Assembly: GCA_020696915.1 (NCBI GenBank)
Contig: JAJFMR010000046.1
Coordinates: forward strand, 1-12,538
Length of the DNA stretch: 12,538 nt
Source of the DNA: Rhizobiaceae bacterium
Lineage (GTDB): Bacteria > Pseudomonadota > Alphaproteobacteria > Rhizobiales > Rhizobiaceae
Direction of reading: 5' to 3'
Part shown: positions 1 to 8,359 of the stretch, in pieces
How the letters are laid out: each line of letters begins with the position of its first letter
How positions within the stretch are numbered: the stretch's first letter is position 1
Program-made: the position numbers and the translations under genes
Notes under the pieces: generated by a model
Seen by the model: the letters and a program-made list of their open reading frames with translations, nothing else
Told to the model about the DNA's origin: nothing
Databases searched by the model: none

Positions 1-2031
1 TATGGCGACATCAGGGGCGCCGGTGACGGGCTGTTCCGCGACGATACCCGCGTGCTCTCGCATTTCCGCCTGCTCATCGGCGGCAAATCCCCGTCGCTGC
101 TCGGCACCTCGCTCAGCCAGGACAACATCGTGTTCACGGCAAGTCTGACCAACCTGCCGCTGACCGAGGCCGGCGGCGGCTCGACCCGGCAGGGCGTCAT
201 CTACATCGAGAGATCGCGCCTGCTTTGGGACGACCACATGTACGAAAGGCTGAGACTGACAAATTACGGCGCGCAGGATGCGCTGCTGCCGTTGTCGCTG
301 CGTTTCGAGGCCGACTTTCGCGACATGTTCGAGGTGCGGGGGTCGCTACGCAGCCAGCGCGGCCGCGCCTACGACGCCGAGCCCTTTGCGACCGGCGTGA
401 CCCTCTCCTACGAGGGCCTGGACCAACTCGTGCGCCGTTCCACAATCTCGTTTTCCATACCGCCGCAGCGGGTGCTGCCCGATGCCGCCGAGTTCGAGTT
501 GCGACTGCCCAGACGCAGCAAGCAGTCGCTGTTCATCGAAGTCGGCGCCGCGCCGACCGAGCCCAGTCGCGAGCGTTTTCGGTCAGCCGCCGCGCGTGCC
601 CGCTGGGCGATGCGCCGCACGCGCCGCCATGGCGGCACGGTTCACAGTTCGGGCCGGGTTTTCAACGACTGGCTGTCGAGGGCGCGCGCCGACATCGCGC
701 TGCTGACTACCGATCTGCCGACCGGACCCTACCCTTACGCCGGCATACCATGGTTCTCGACTGCCTTTGGTCGCGACGGAGTCATTTCAGCCCTGCAGAT
801 GCTGACGCTCGATCCGGGACTCGCCCGTGGCGTGCTGTCCTTCCTGGCCGAGCACCAGGCGACCGAGACCTCGCCGTTCAGCGACTCCCAGCCGGGAAAG
901 ATCATGCACGAAACGCGCAAGGGCGAGATGGCGCTGCTGAGGGAATTGCCGTTCGGCCGCTATTATGGCGGCGTCGACACAACTCCGCTCTACGTCTATC
1001 TCGCCTCCTCCTATGCTGCCCGGACCGGCGACATGGATTTCATCGATGCGCTGTGGCCTTCGCTCAGCGCGGCCGCGGACTGGATGGAAGAAGCGGGACG
1101 GGAGAGCGGCTTCGTCACCTATCAGCGCGGGGCGGAGTCGGGGCTCTCCAACCAGGGTTGGAAGGACAGCTTCGATTCCGTATTCCATGCCGACGGCCGG
1201 ATCCCCAAGGGGCCCATCGCGCTCGTCGAGGTTCAGGGTTACGTCTATGCCGCCTATCGGGGCCTCGCCGAACTTGCCGCGCGGCGCGGCGAGGCCGAGC
1301 GGACGGCGCAATGGTCGGCCAGCGCCGAGAAGATGCGCGAGGCGGTGGAAACGCATTTCTGGATGGAGGACAAGGGCTTCTATGCTCTCGCCATAGACGG
1401 TGAAGGCTTGGCCTGCCGGGTCCGCACGTCGAATGCGGGGCATCTCCTCTATGTCGGACTGCCATCGCCGGAGCGGGCGCAATATGTGATCGAAGCGCTG
1501 CTCTCCGCGAATTTTCGGTCCGGCTGGGGGCTCAGGACGCTTGCCGATGACGAGATCCTGTTCAACCCGATGTCCTATCACAATGGCTCGACATGGCCGC
1601 ACGACACGGCGATCTGCGCCACCGGTCTCGCGCGCTACGGCGAACGCGACAGCGTGGTGAGGCTGCTCAGCGGCACCTTTGAGGCGGCGGTTCATTTCAA
1701 CATGCGGCTGCCGGAGCTGTTTTGCGGCTTCGCCCGGTCAGCCGGCGAAGCACCGGTCGCCTATCCTGTCGCCTGCCTGCCGCAGGCCTGGTCGTCGGGA
1801 TCGGTGTTCATGCTCATGCAGTCCTGCCTTGGGCTGGACATAGACGGGTTCGGCCAGGAAATCCGGGTGACCCGCCCGCGGCTGCCGATCGGCATCGACC
1901 ACCTCACCATTCGGCATCTCAGGGTGGGCGACGCCCGGGTCGACATCTCGTTCCAGCGGCTGGGCGAGCGCGTCGCTGCCTATGTAGAAGCGCCTTATGA
2001 AGGCCTGGTGCCGCTCACCGTAAGATCGTGA
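1..2031 (+). CDS. Amylo-alpha-1,6-glucosidase / glycogen-debranching-type glycosidase, 5'-truncated by window edge
   Basis: The reading frame is open from base 1, so the true start lies upstream; a GTG at 52 sits inside a conserved block and is not the start. The visible part is 676 residues, and the family is usually a little over 700, so only a short N-terminus is missing. Residues 1-20 (YGDI, then GLFRDDTRVLS) are typical of the N-terminal beta-sandwich domain of bacterial debranching-type glycosidases. From about residue 205 a six-hairpin (alpha/alpha)6 glycosidase domain follows, with PWFSTAFGRDG near 250, QGWKDSFDS near 385-393 (the WKDS Asp is the likely acid catalyst by family analogy) and YHNGSTWPHD near 526-535. 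No signal peptide can be judged. By family it hydrolyses alpha-glucosidic linkages of glycogen or related glucans in the cytoplasm. The GT20 gene follows on the same strand, 276 bp on, which suggests shared carbohydrate or osmolyte metabolism. Family is confident; exact substrate is not. Confidence 0.9.
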   Translation, partial: YGDIRGAGDGLFRDDTRVLSHFRLLIGGKSPSLLGTSLSQDNIVFTASLTNLPLTEAGGGSTRQGVIYIERSRLLWDDHMYERLRLTNYGAQDALLPLSLRFEADFRDMFEVRGSLRSQRGRAYDAEPFATGVTLSYEGLDQLVRRSTISFSIPPQRVLPDAAEFELRLPRRSKQSLFIEVGAAPTEPSRERFRSAAARARWAMRRTRRHGGTVHSSGRVFNDWLSRARADIALLTTDLPTGPYPYAGIPWFSTAFGRDGVISALQMLTLDPGLARGVLSFLAEHQATETSPFSDSQPGKIMHETRKGEMALLRELPFGRYYGGVDTTPLYVYLASSYAARTGDMDFIDALWPSLSAAADWMEEAGRESGFVTYQRGAESGLSNQGWKDSFDSVFHADGRIPKGPIALVEVQGYVYAAYRGLAELAARRGEAERTAQWSASAEKMREAVETHFWMEDKGFYALAIDGEGLACRVRTSNAGHLLYVGLPSPERAQYVIEALLSANFRSGWGLRTLADDEILFNPMSYHNGSTWPHDTAICATGLARYGERDSVVRLLSGTFEAAVHFNMRLPELFCGFARSAGEAPVAYPVACLPQAWSSGSVFMLMQSCLGLDIDGFGQEIRVTRPRLPIGIDHLTIRHLRVGDARVDISFQRLGERVAAYVEAPYEGLVPLTVRS

Positions 2032-2055
2032 CACGTGGCCGTGAGCGGTCGCCAA

Positions 2056-2081
2056 CGGCGCGAAGCGTGGCGGTCGCGCCG
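2056..2081 (+). terminator. GC-rich hairpin after the glycosidase gene
   Basis: CGGCGCGA (2056-2063) pairs perfectly with TCGCGCCG (2074-2081), giving an 8-bp stem with a 10-nt loop, starting 25 nt after the glycosidase stop codon. No U-tract follows (the next bases are AAAAAA), so it is not a canonical intrinsic terminator. It may mark the 3' end of the glycosidase mRNA or stabilise it. Confidence 0.3.
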
Positions 2082-2211
2082 AAAAAAGGGTGAAGCCGCC
2101 CCTTCGACAATCCTCACTCTGGGGCGGGCCGCCGTTCCTGGCCCAGGAGAGGGTTGCCATTCGCCCACTGTCTCGCCTTTTCACGGGGCGCGCGCGGCGC
2201 GACTCGCGTAC

Positions 2212-2236
2212 GGAACATCCCCGCGCCAGAGGCGTT
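2212..2236 (+). promoter_or_regulatory. EcfG-type (general stress response) promoter for the GT20 gene
   Basis: GGAAC at 2212-2216 is followed after exactly 16 nt by CGTT at 2233-2236. This is a perfect match to the consensus GGAAC-N16/17-CGTT recognised by the alphaproteobacterial general-stress sigma factor EcfG. Transcription would begin near 2243-2248, so an ATG at 2248 would be nearly leaderless, whereas the ATG at 2308 would have a leader of about 60 nt. Trehalose synthesis genes are known members of EcfG regulons, which fits the downstream gene. The remaining part of the 276-bp gap (2082-2211) shows no other signal I can support. Confidence 0.72.
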
Positions 2237-2307
2237 TGGCATGAACTATGCGTGTCGCCCCGCGGCGAGACGGTGCAGTGCAGTACCCCTCTCTTGAGCT
2301 TCACCCG

Positions 2308-4098
<1,791 letters not shown>

Positions 4099-4102
4099 CG
4101 CA

Positions 4103-4140
4103 ACGGGCGCTGCCTGCCGTAACAGCAGGGGCCTGCCCGT
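4103..4140. terminator. Inverted repeat between convergent GT20 and HPF-CSD genes
   Basis: ACGGGC (4103-4108) is the reverse complement of GCCCGT (4135-4140), and an inner pair CCTGC (4113-4117) / GCAGG (4125-4129) nests inside it. It fills the 41-bp gap between the two convergent stop codons, the usual place for a bidirectional terminator. No T-run follows on either strand, so termination activity is uncertain. Confidence 0.35.
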
Positions 4141-4730
4141 CAGTCGGCGGCGTTGTCGTTCCTGGCGACCCGCACCTTGGCGGCGATCGGCCCGGTGTCG
4201 CCCATTTCCTCGACGTAATGGACCTCGTCCCCACGTTTCAGGCTGTCGAAATCGCCGCTGAGCAATCCGTTCCGGTGAAAATAGAGCAGCCCGCCCTCCT
4301 TGGTCATCAGGAACCCGTAATCCTCCTCCGGGTGCAGTTCGGCGACCTGGCCGAGGAACTGGTTGCGGACGTCGTGGTGTCCGGCCTTGGTCCGGCCGCC
4401 GAGCTGGCGCTTGTATTCGATTAGCATCTGCTCGGCGGTGGTGAATGCGTCCGAGATCGCATTGCGCAGGTCCGGATTTTGGAAGCGTTTCTGCAACCGG
4501 TCCGGCTCGTAGGCCACGACGAGATCATCATGACCGGGAACGCTCATCTCGATGCGCACCACCGGCGGTATGTTCCCCTCGACGTTGCTGGCACGCTGGT
4601 CGACGCGAACCCTGCACCCGGTGAGGCCGTCATAGAGCTTTTCCAGCCTGTCGATCCGCGACCGGATTTCGTCTTCGGCCCAGGCGGGCTTGTCCGCCTT
4701 GTGGAATGCGATCTCGGGCGGGAATTCCAT
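4140..4730 (-). CDS. HPF/RaiA-type ribosome-associated domain fused to a cold-shock domain
   Basis: The protein has 196 residues. Residues about 1-110 resemble the HPF/RaiA (sigma-54 modulation) fold: an N-terminal strand, an amphipathic helix (EIRSRIDRLEKLYDGL), a conserved central strand region and a C-terminal helix (DAFTTAEQMLIEYKRQL). Residues about 126-190 form a cold-shock-like OB domain: GQVAELHPEEDYGFLMT (RNP1-like YGF at 138-140), LLYFHRN (RNP2-like, 148-154), then LKRGDEVHY and GPIAAKVRV. By family the N-terminal domain binds the 30S decoding region of idle ribosomes, and the OB domain would add RNA binding. Long HPF proteins normally carry a dimerisation domain in that place. The start is set by AAAGGAG at 4737-4743, 6 nt upstream of the ATG. 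An EcfG promoter lies 73 nt upstream, so stationary-phase or stress induction is inferred. Confidence 0.85.
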   Translation of the reverse strand: MEFPPEIAFHKADKPAWAEDEIRSRIDRLEKLYDGLTGCRVRVDQRASNVEGNIPPVVRIEMSVPGHDDLVVAYEPDRLQKRFQNPDLRNAISDAFTTAEQMLIEYKRQLGGRTKAGHHDVRNQFLGQVAELHPEEDYGFLMTKEGGLLYFHRNGLLSGDFDSLKRGDEVHYVEEMGDTGPIAAKVRVARNDNAAD

Positions 4731-4802
4731 ATCTTTCTCCTTTCGGTCTCGCCGGAAGCCTCGCCTTGGGCGGCGCTCTGCGGCAACCGGTGGTGGCTGG
4801 AG

Positions 4803-4828
4803 AACGACCCTCGCGAGCTTTCGGTTCC
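4803..4828 (-). promoter_or_regulatory. EcfG-type promoter for the HPF-CSD gene
   Basis: Read on the minus strand, GGAAC (4828-4824) is followed after 17 nt by CGTT (4806-4803), a perfect EcfG consensus. Transcription would begin near 4795, leaving a leader of about 65 nt to the ATG at 4730. It lies in the 121-bp gap behind the PepSY gene, so the HPF-CSD gene has its own promoter and may also receive read-through. Confidence 0.72.
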
Positions 4829-4847
4829 GGGGACAGGTAAGCGAGGG
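4808..4847 (-). repeat. 7-bp inverted repeat between PepSY and HPF-CSD genes
   Basis: CCCTCGC (4808-4814) is the reverse complement of GCGAGGG (4841-4847), separated by 26 nt. It starts right after the PepSY stop codon (4852-4854 on the plus strand) and brackets the -35 GGAAC of the HPF-CSD promoter. It could be a weak mRNA hairpin ending the PepSY transcript or a protein-binding dyad. A 7-bp repeat may also be chance in GC-rich DNA. Confidence 0.25.
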
Positions 4848-4851
4848 CGCC

Positions 4852-5115
4852 CTATTGCGGCTTGCCGGTCGCCGGGTTGATGTTGATCTCGACCTTGGCC
4901 TTGTCCGAGGTGAAATAGATCACCCTGTAGAAGCCGTCTTCATCCCAGTCGATCTCGCTGATGTAGCGGAACTGGTCCCGGGTCTCGATCGCCCCGACGA
5001 TCTCGGAAAGCTTGATGGCGTTTTCCGGCGGAATCGGCGGGGCCTCGGACTGTGTGTGTGCAGGGCCGGCGAAGAGCAGCGCGGCGAGCGCCGGAACGAG
5101 CAGTCGAAGAGGCAT
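4852..5115 (-). CDS. Small exported PepSY-domain-like protein
   Basis: The protein has 87 residues. Residues 1-21 form a signal peptide (MPLR, then a hydrophobic core LLVPALAALLFAG and PAHTQS, with cleavage near 19-22), so the mature part of about 65 residues should be periplasmic. The rest reads ENAIKLSEIVGAIE, a helix, followed by strands FRYISEIDWDEDGFYRVIYF and AKVEININPATGK. This is the helix plus beta-hairpin pattern, ending in a V-(D/N)-I-(D/N)-P-x-T-G element, seen in PepSY and PepSY_2 domains. Such domains are thought to modulate periplasmic proteases or bind envelope partners; no specific role can be assigned. The start is chosen from AAAGGAAC spaced a few bases upstream of ATG 5115; the frame continues open upstream only as an antisense artefact of the oxidoreductase gene. 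An EcfG promoter precedes it. Confidence 0.8.
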   Translation of the reverse strand: MPLRLLVPALAALLFAGPAHTQSEAPPIPPENAIKLSEIVGAIETRDQFRYISEIDWDEDGFYRVIYFTSDKAKVEININPATGKPQ

Positions 5116-5160
5116 GGAGGTTCCTTTCGGATGCCGCCGGATTGCGGCCTTCACACCTGG

Positions 5161-5186
5161 AACGATCAATCCTTCGCATGGGTTCC
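5161..5186 (-). promoter_or_regulatory. EcfG-type promoter for the PepSY gene
   Basis: On the minus strand, GGAAC (5186-5182) and CGTT (5164-5161) are separated by 17 nt, again a perfect consensus. The predicted transcription start near 5153 gives a leader of about 40 nt before ATG 5115. The element is nearly palindromic: on the plus strand GGAAC (5159-5163) is followed after 17 nt by GGTT (5181-5184), one base off the consensus -10 and facing the oxidoreductase gene. Confidence 0.7.
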
Positions 5187-5286
5187 GGAGTGCTGCGACC
5201 TGCGCCGCACGGCCTTGCCCTGACCGGGGGACAGACTCCATATAGGATCTGGAAACCGGCGCCGCGGCGGCCGATCGGGAGAGATC

Positions 5287-6306
5287 ATGACCCAATTGTC
5301 CATCCTTGAGCTTGTCCGCGTCAGCGAGGCGACCGACGCGCGTGGCGCCCTCGACAATGCCCGCGACGTCGCGCGGCATGCAGAGAACTGGGGCTACCGC
5401 CGTATCTGGGTGGCCGAACACCACAACATGCCTGGGATCGCGAGTGCGGCAACGTCCGTCGTGCTCGCCCATATCGCGGCCGGGACGGATCGAATCCGGG
5501 TCGGTGCGGGCGGCATCATGCTGCCCAATCACGCGCCCTATGTCATCGCCGAGCAGTTCGGCACGCTGGAACGGCTGTTTCCCGGCCGTATCGACCTGGG
5601 GCTCGGCCGCGCTCCGGGCACCGACCAGCTGACGCTGAGGGCCCTGCGCCGCTCGCCCGAATCTGCCGAGCATTTTCCTGAGGACGTGCTGGAGCTGCAG
5701 GCCTACCTCGCGGCGGCTGCTCCCGACCAGCGCATCCAGGCGGTGCCCGCAGCCGGAACGGAGGTGCCGCTGTGGATTCTGGGCTCGAGCAATTTTGGCG
5801 CCATGCTGGCAGCCGAACTGGGGCTGCCCTACGCCTTCGCGTCGCATTTCGCGCCCGATCTCCTGATGCCGGCGCTGGCGCTCTACCGCAGCCGGTTCAA
5901 GCCGTCGAAACAGCTCCACCGCCCGTTTGCGATGGTCGGCGTCAATGTCATCGCGGCGCCGACCGATGCCGAGGCGAGGCGGCTGGCAACTACCCAGCAG
6001 ATGTCGTTTGCTGGGATTTTCCGCGGCGCGCGGGGGCTCAGTCAGCCGCCTGTCGACGACATCGAGACCTGGTGGTCGCCGGTCGAGAAGGCGCAGGTGA
6101 TGCGCATGCTCGCCCGGTCCATCGTCGGCTCGCCGGCAACCGTCAGGGCAGGCATCGATGCGCTGCTTGCCGAGACCGGGGCAGACGAGCTCATCGTCGT
6201 GTCCGATGTCTACGAGCACAAGCTCCGCCTCAGATCCTTCGAGCTCATCGCGGAAGCTGCCGGCATCGGCGCGGGCAACCGTTTCGCAGCGGCGGAGGCT
6301 GGCTGA
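5287..6306 (+). CDS. LLM-class flavin-dependent oxidoreductase (luciferase-like monooxygenase)
   Basis: The protein has 339 residues, the normal length for single-subunit bacterial luciferase-like proteins. An N-terminal TIM-barrel strand (SILELVRVSE) is followed by RRIWVAEHHNMPGIASAATSVVLAHIAAGTDRIRVGAGGIMLPNHAPYVIAEQ in several short blocks. The EHHN motif near residue 44, the GGIMLPNH block near 76-83, and FPGRIDLGLGRAPG near 98-111 are hallmarks of the group that includes E. coli YhbW. The C-terminus carries IVGSPATVRAGIDALL and ADELIVVSDVYEH, also typical. It should use reduced FMN supplied by a separate reductase; the substrate is unknown. The ATG is preceded by GGGAG at about 5277-5281. 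It diverges from the PepSY gene across a 171-bp gap and is followed after 4 bp by a glutathione peroxidase gene, so the two are probably co-transcribed. Confidence 0.9.
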   Translation: MTQLSILELVRVSEATDARGALDNARDVARHAENWGYRRIWVAEHHNMPGIASAATSVVLAHIAAGTDRIRVGAGGIMLPNHAPYVIAEQFGTLERLFPGRIDLGLGRAPGTDQLTLRALRRSPESAEHFPEDVLELQAYLAAAAPDQRIQAVPAAGTEVPLWILGSSNFGAMLAAELGLPYAFASHFAPDLLMPALALYRSRFKPSKQLHRPFAMVGVNVIAAPTDAEARRLATTQQMSFAGIFRGARGLSQPPVDDIETWWSPVEKAQVMRMLARSIVGSPATVRAGIDALLAETGADELIVVSDVYEHKLRLRSFELIAEAAGIGAGNRFAAAEAG

Positions 6307-6310
6307 ACCG

Positions 6311-6850
6311 ATGGCTTCCCTCTACGATATTCCCCTGGTCCGCCTCGACGGAACGCCCTCTTCGCTGGCCGAGCATGCCGGCAAGGTGCTTCTCATCGTC
6401 AACGTCGCGTCGCGATGCGGGCTGACGCCGCAATATGAGGGGCTGGAGAACCTCTATCGGTCCTATCGTGACAGCGGCCTGGTGGTGCTCGGTTTCCCGG
6501 CCAACGATTTCGCCGGGCAGGAACCCGGGACCGACGAGGAGATCGGGCAGTTCTGCCGGTCCGTCTACGGTGTCGACTTTCCGATGTTCGCCAAGATCGC
6601 GGTCGGCGGCGCGGACCGTCATCCGCTCTACGCCGCGTTGATCGCCGCGCAGCCCGAGGCGGCCTTCAAAAAGGACAGCAAGCTTCGATCGAGGCTCGCC
6701 GGAGGTGGAGGGGAAGCGGGCGCCATTCACTGGAACTTCGAGAAGTTTCTGGTCGGCCGCGACGGCTTCGTGGTTGCCCGCTTCGCGCCGGATACCGCGC
6801 CCGAGGACGAGGCCATCCGGAGCGCCATCGAAGCCGCGCTCGCCGCCTGA
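6311..6850 (+). CDS. Thiol glutathione peroxidase (BtuE/Gpx family)
   Basis: The protein has 179 residues, normal for bacterial and yeast-type monomeric Gpx. The peroxidatic cysteine is Cys36 in NVASRCGLTPQY. The usual FPCNQF motif reads FPANDF here (62-67), and EPGTDEEI follows. The likely resolving cysteine is Cys82 in QFCRSVYGVDFPMF, which suggests a thioredoxin-reducible two-cysteine enzyme. WNFEKFLV (141-148) supplies the conserved Trp and Asn. No export signal is seen, so it should reduce hydrogen peroxide or lipid hydroperoxides in the cytoplasm. ATG 6311 was chosen because the protein then begins with the family-typical short MASLYDIPLVRLDG; longer in-frame starts lie inside the preceding oxidoreductase gene. 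It begins 4 bp after that gene's stop, consistent with translational coupling. The 47-bp gap to the convergent livF gene holds no clear terminator. Confidence 0.92.
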   Translation: MASLYDIPLVRLDGTPSSLAEHAGKVLLIVNVASRCGLTPQYEGLENLYRSYRDSGLVVLGFPANDFAGQEPGTDEEIGQFCRSVYGVDFPMFAKIAVGGADRHPLYAALIAAQPEAAFKKDSKLRSRLAGGGGEAGAIHWNFEKFLVGRDGFVVARFAPDTAPEDEAIRSAIEAALAA

Positions 6851-6897
6851 TGCCTGGAAACGGATCGGCGTCGGGCCTGTATGCGGCGCAATGAGAA

Positions 6898-7605
6898 TCA
6901 GGCAATCAGGCCAAGATAACGGTCGAGCAGGGTATGGTCGGCGGCGAGATCGGCGGAGCGGGCGCGATGCACGATCATGCCGCGCTCCATCACCATTGCG
7001 TCGCTGGTGAGGGCCAGCGCCAGCTCGGCCCGCTGTTCGACCAGGACGATCGCCATGCTGCCGTCGGCGGCCATGCGGCGCACGGCGCCGGTCAGTTCCT
7101 CGACGATGATCGGCGCCAGGCCTTCGAGCGGCTCGTCGAGTAGCAGCACCGCGGGATTGGTCATCAGGGTGCGGGCAATCGTCAGCATCTGCTGCTCGCC
7201 TCCGGAAAGGTGGTTGCCCATGTTGCCGCGCCGCTCCTCGAGCCGCGGAAAGAGCGCGTATATGGCTGCGATGTCCCACCTGCCCGGCCGGTGGGCCACC
7301 TGAAGGTTTTCCTCGACGCTGAGCGAGGGGAAGATGTCGCGCTCCTGCGGCACCCAGCCGAGGCCCAGGCGGGAGCGGTGGTGCGGCGGCAGCCGCGAAA
7401 CGTCGCGTCCGGCCATATGGATGGAGCCGCGTCCCAGATGGACGAAGCCCATCGCGGTGAGCAGGAGCGTCGTCTTGCCCGCGCCGTTGCGGCCAAGCAC
7501 CGCCAGGCTGCCATTCGCCGGCAGAGCAAGCGAGACGCCATCGAGCACCACGGCTTCGCCGTAGCCGGCGCGCACGTCGCGGAATTCGAGCAGCGGCTCA
7601 GCCAT
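6898..7605 (-). CDS. livF: HAAT-family ABC importer ATPase, LivF type
   Basis: One of the two ATPases that power the LivHM permease. The 235-residue length matches LivF. Walker A is GRNGAGKTT (38-46), the Q-loop region has VPQERDIFPSLSVEENL (85-101), the ABC signature is LSGGEQQ (133-139), and Walker B is VLLLDEP (153-159). LVEQ (188-191) stands at the switch-histidine position, where Gln is usual in LivF. The C-terminus DRYLGLIA is also LivF-like. The ATG at 7605 overlaps the 3' end of livG by 8 nt, so translation is probably coupled. It is the last gene of the importer operon, convergent with the glutathione peroxidase gene. Confidence 0.93.
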   Translation of the reverse strand: MAEPLLEFRDVRAGYGEAVVLDGVSLALPANGSLAVLGRNGAGKTTLLLTAMGFVHLGRGSIHMAGRDVSRLPPHHRSRLGLGWVPQERDIFPSLSVEENLQVAHRPGRWDIAAIYALFPRLEERRGNMGNHLSGGEQQMLTIARTLMTNPAVLLLDEPLEGLAPIIVEELTGAVRRMAADGSMAIVLVEQRAELALALTSDAMVMERGMIVHRARSADLAADHTLLDRYLGLIA

Positions 7606-8359
7606 GGGCAGCCTGCCCGAGATAGACCTCGCGCACGCGCGGGTCTGTCCTCACCACCTCCGGCTCGGCTTCAAGCAGCACGGCGCCGGCGACCAGCACG
7701 ATGATCCGCGAGGCAAAGCTGAAAACGATATCCATGTCGTGCTCGATGAACAGCACCGAGATGTCCTCCGGCAACCCGGCTATGACGCTGAACAGCATGG
7801 CGCTTTCGTCCTTGGGCACCCCGGCCGCGGGCTCGTCGAGCAGCAGCACCTTCGGCCTGGTGGCGAGCGCCAGGGCGATTTCGAGCAGTCTTTGCTGGCC
7901 GTAGGGCAGGGTGCGCGTCGTCCGCGTCGCGACGTCGGCGAGCCGCAGCCCGCGCAAGATCTCGAAACCTTCCTCGATCGCCGCCTTGTGGGCGGCGAGC
8001 GGCCGCCAAAACTGGCCGGCGACGCGCTCGCGCTCCGCGATCGCCAGCGTGACCGCCTCTATGGGCGTGAGATCGGGAAACAGCGTGTTGATCTGGAAGG
8101 TTCGGGTCAGGCCATGCTGGACGCGCCCGGCGGTGGGCATTGCGGTGATATCCCTGCCGGCGAGCGCGATGGACCCGGAATCGGGCCGCATCTGCCCGGT
8201 GATCAGGTTGATCAGTGTCGTCTTTCCGGCGCCGTTCGGCCCGATCAGCGCGTATCTGGCGCCGCGCGGCAGTTCGAGCGTGACGCCTCGGGTGACCTTG
8301 AGCGAGCCAAACCGCTTTTCGAGCGCTTCCGTGCGGAGCACGACCTCTGCCGCGGACAT
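7598..8359 (-). CDS. livG: HAAT-family ABC importer ATPase, LivG type
   Basis: Second ATPase of the importer, 253 residues from ATG 8359. Walker A is GPNGAGKTT (40-48), Walker B is VLLLDEPAAG (171-180), and the switch histidine lies in IEHDMD (205-210). RTFQINTLFPDLTPIEAV (86-103) is the LivG-type Q-loop. The signature reads LPYGQQR (151-157), where family members usually have LSYGxQR, so the first Ser is Pro here. After Walker B the sequence is GVPKDES rather than the more common GxNPxE, another small deviation. The start was chosen because ATG 8359 overlaps the livM stop by one base (TGATG), a classical coupling arrangement; the frame stays open further upstream only inside livM. Fully intact reading frame, so the changes look natural. 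Confidence 0.93.
   Translation of the reverse strand: MSAAEVVLRTEALEKRFGSLKVTRGVTLELPRGARYALIGPNGAGKTTLINLITGQMRPDSGSIALAGRDITAMPTAGRVQHGLTRTFQINTLFPDLTPIEAVTLAIAERERVAGQFWRPLAAHKAAIEEGFEILRGLRLADVATRTTRTLPYGQQRLLEIALALATRPKVLLLDEPAAGVPKDESAMLFSVIAGLPEDISVLFIEHDMDIVFSFASRIIVLVAGAVLLEAEPEVVRTDPRVREVYLGQAAHG

Noticed and set aside
2248..2307. Upstream ATG giving a 616-residue GT20 protein
   Set aside because: It lies at the predicted transcription start of the EcfG promoter and has no convincing ribosome-binding site; the extra 20 residues lack features. Kept as an alternative start, not excluded.
5215..5246. TTGCCC and TATAGG as a sigma-70 promoter for the LLM oxidoreductase
   Set aside because: The spacing is 20 nt, too long, and both hexamers are weak matches.
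4852..6219. 455-codon minus-strand frame that includes the PepSY protein as its C-terminus
   Set aside because: Only the last 87 codons have a signal peptide, a ribosome-binding site and a promoter; the rest is antisense to the LLM oxidoreductase.
6851..6904. TGCCTG / CAGGCA inverted repeat between the peroxidase and livF genes as a terminator
   Set aside because: Six base pairs with a loop of more than 40 nt and no T-run is within chance expectation.
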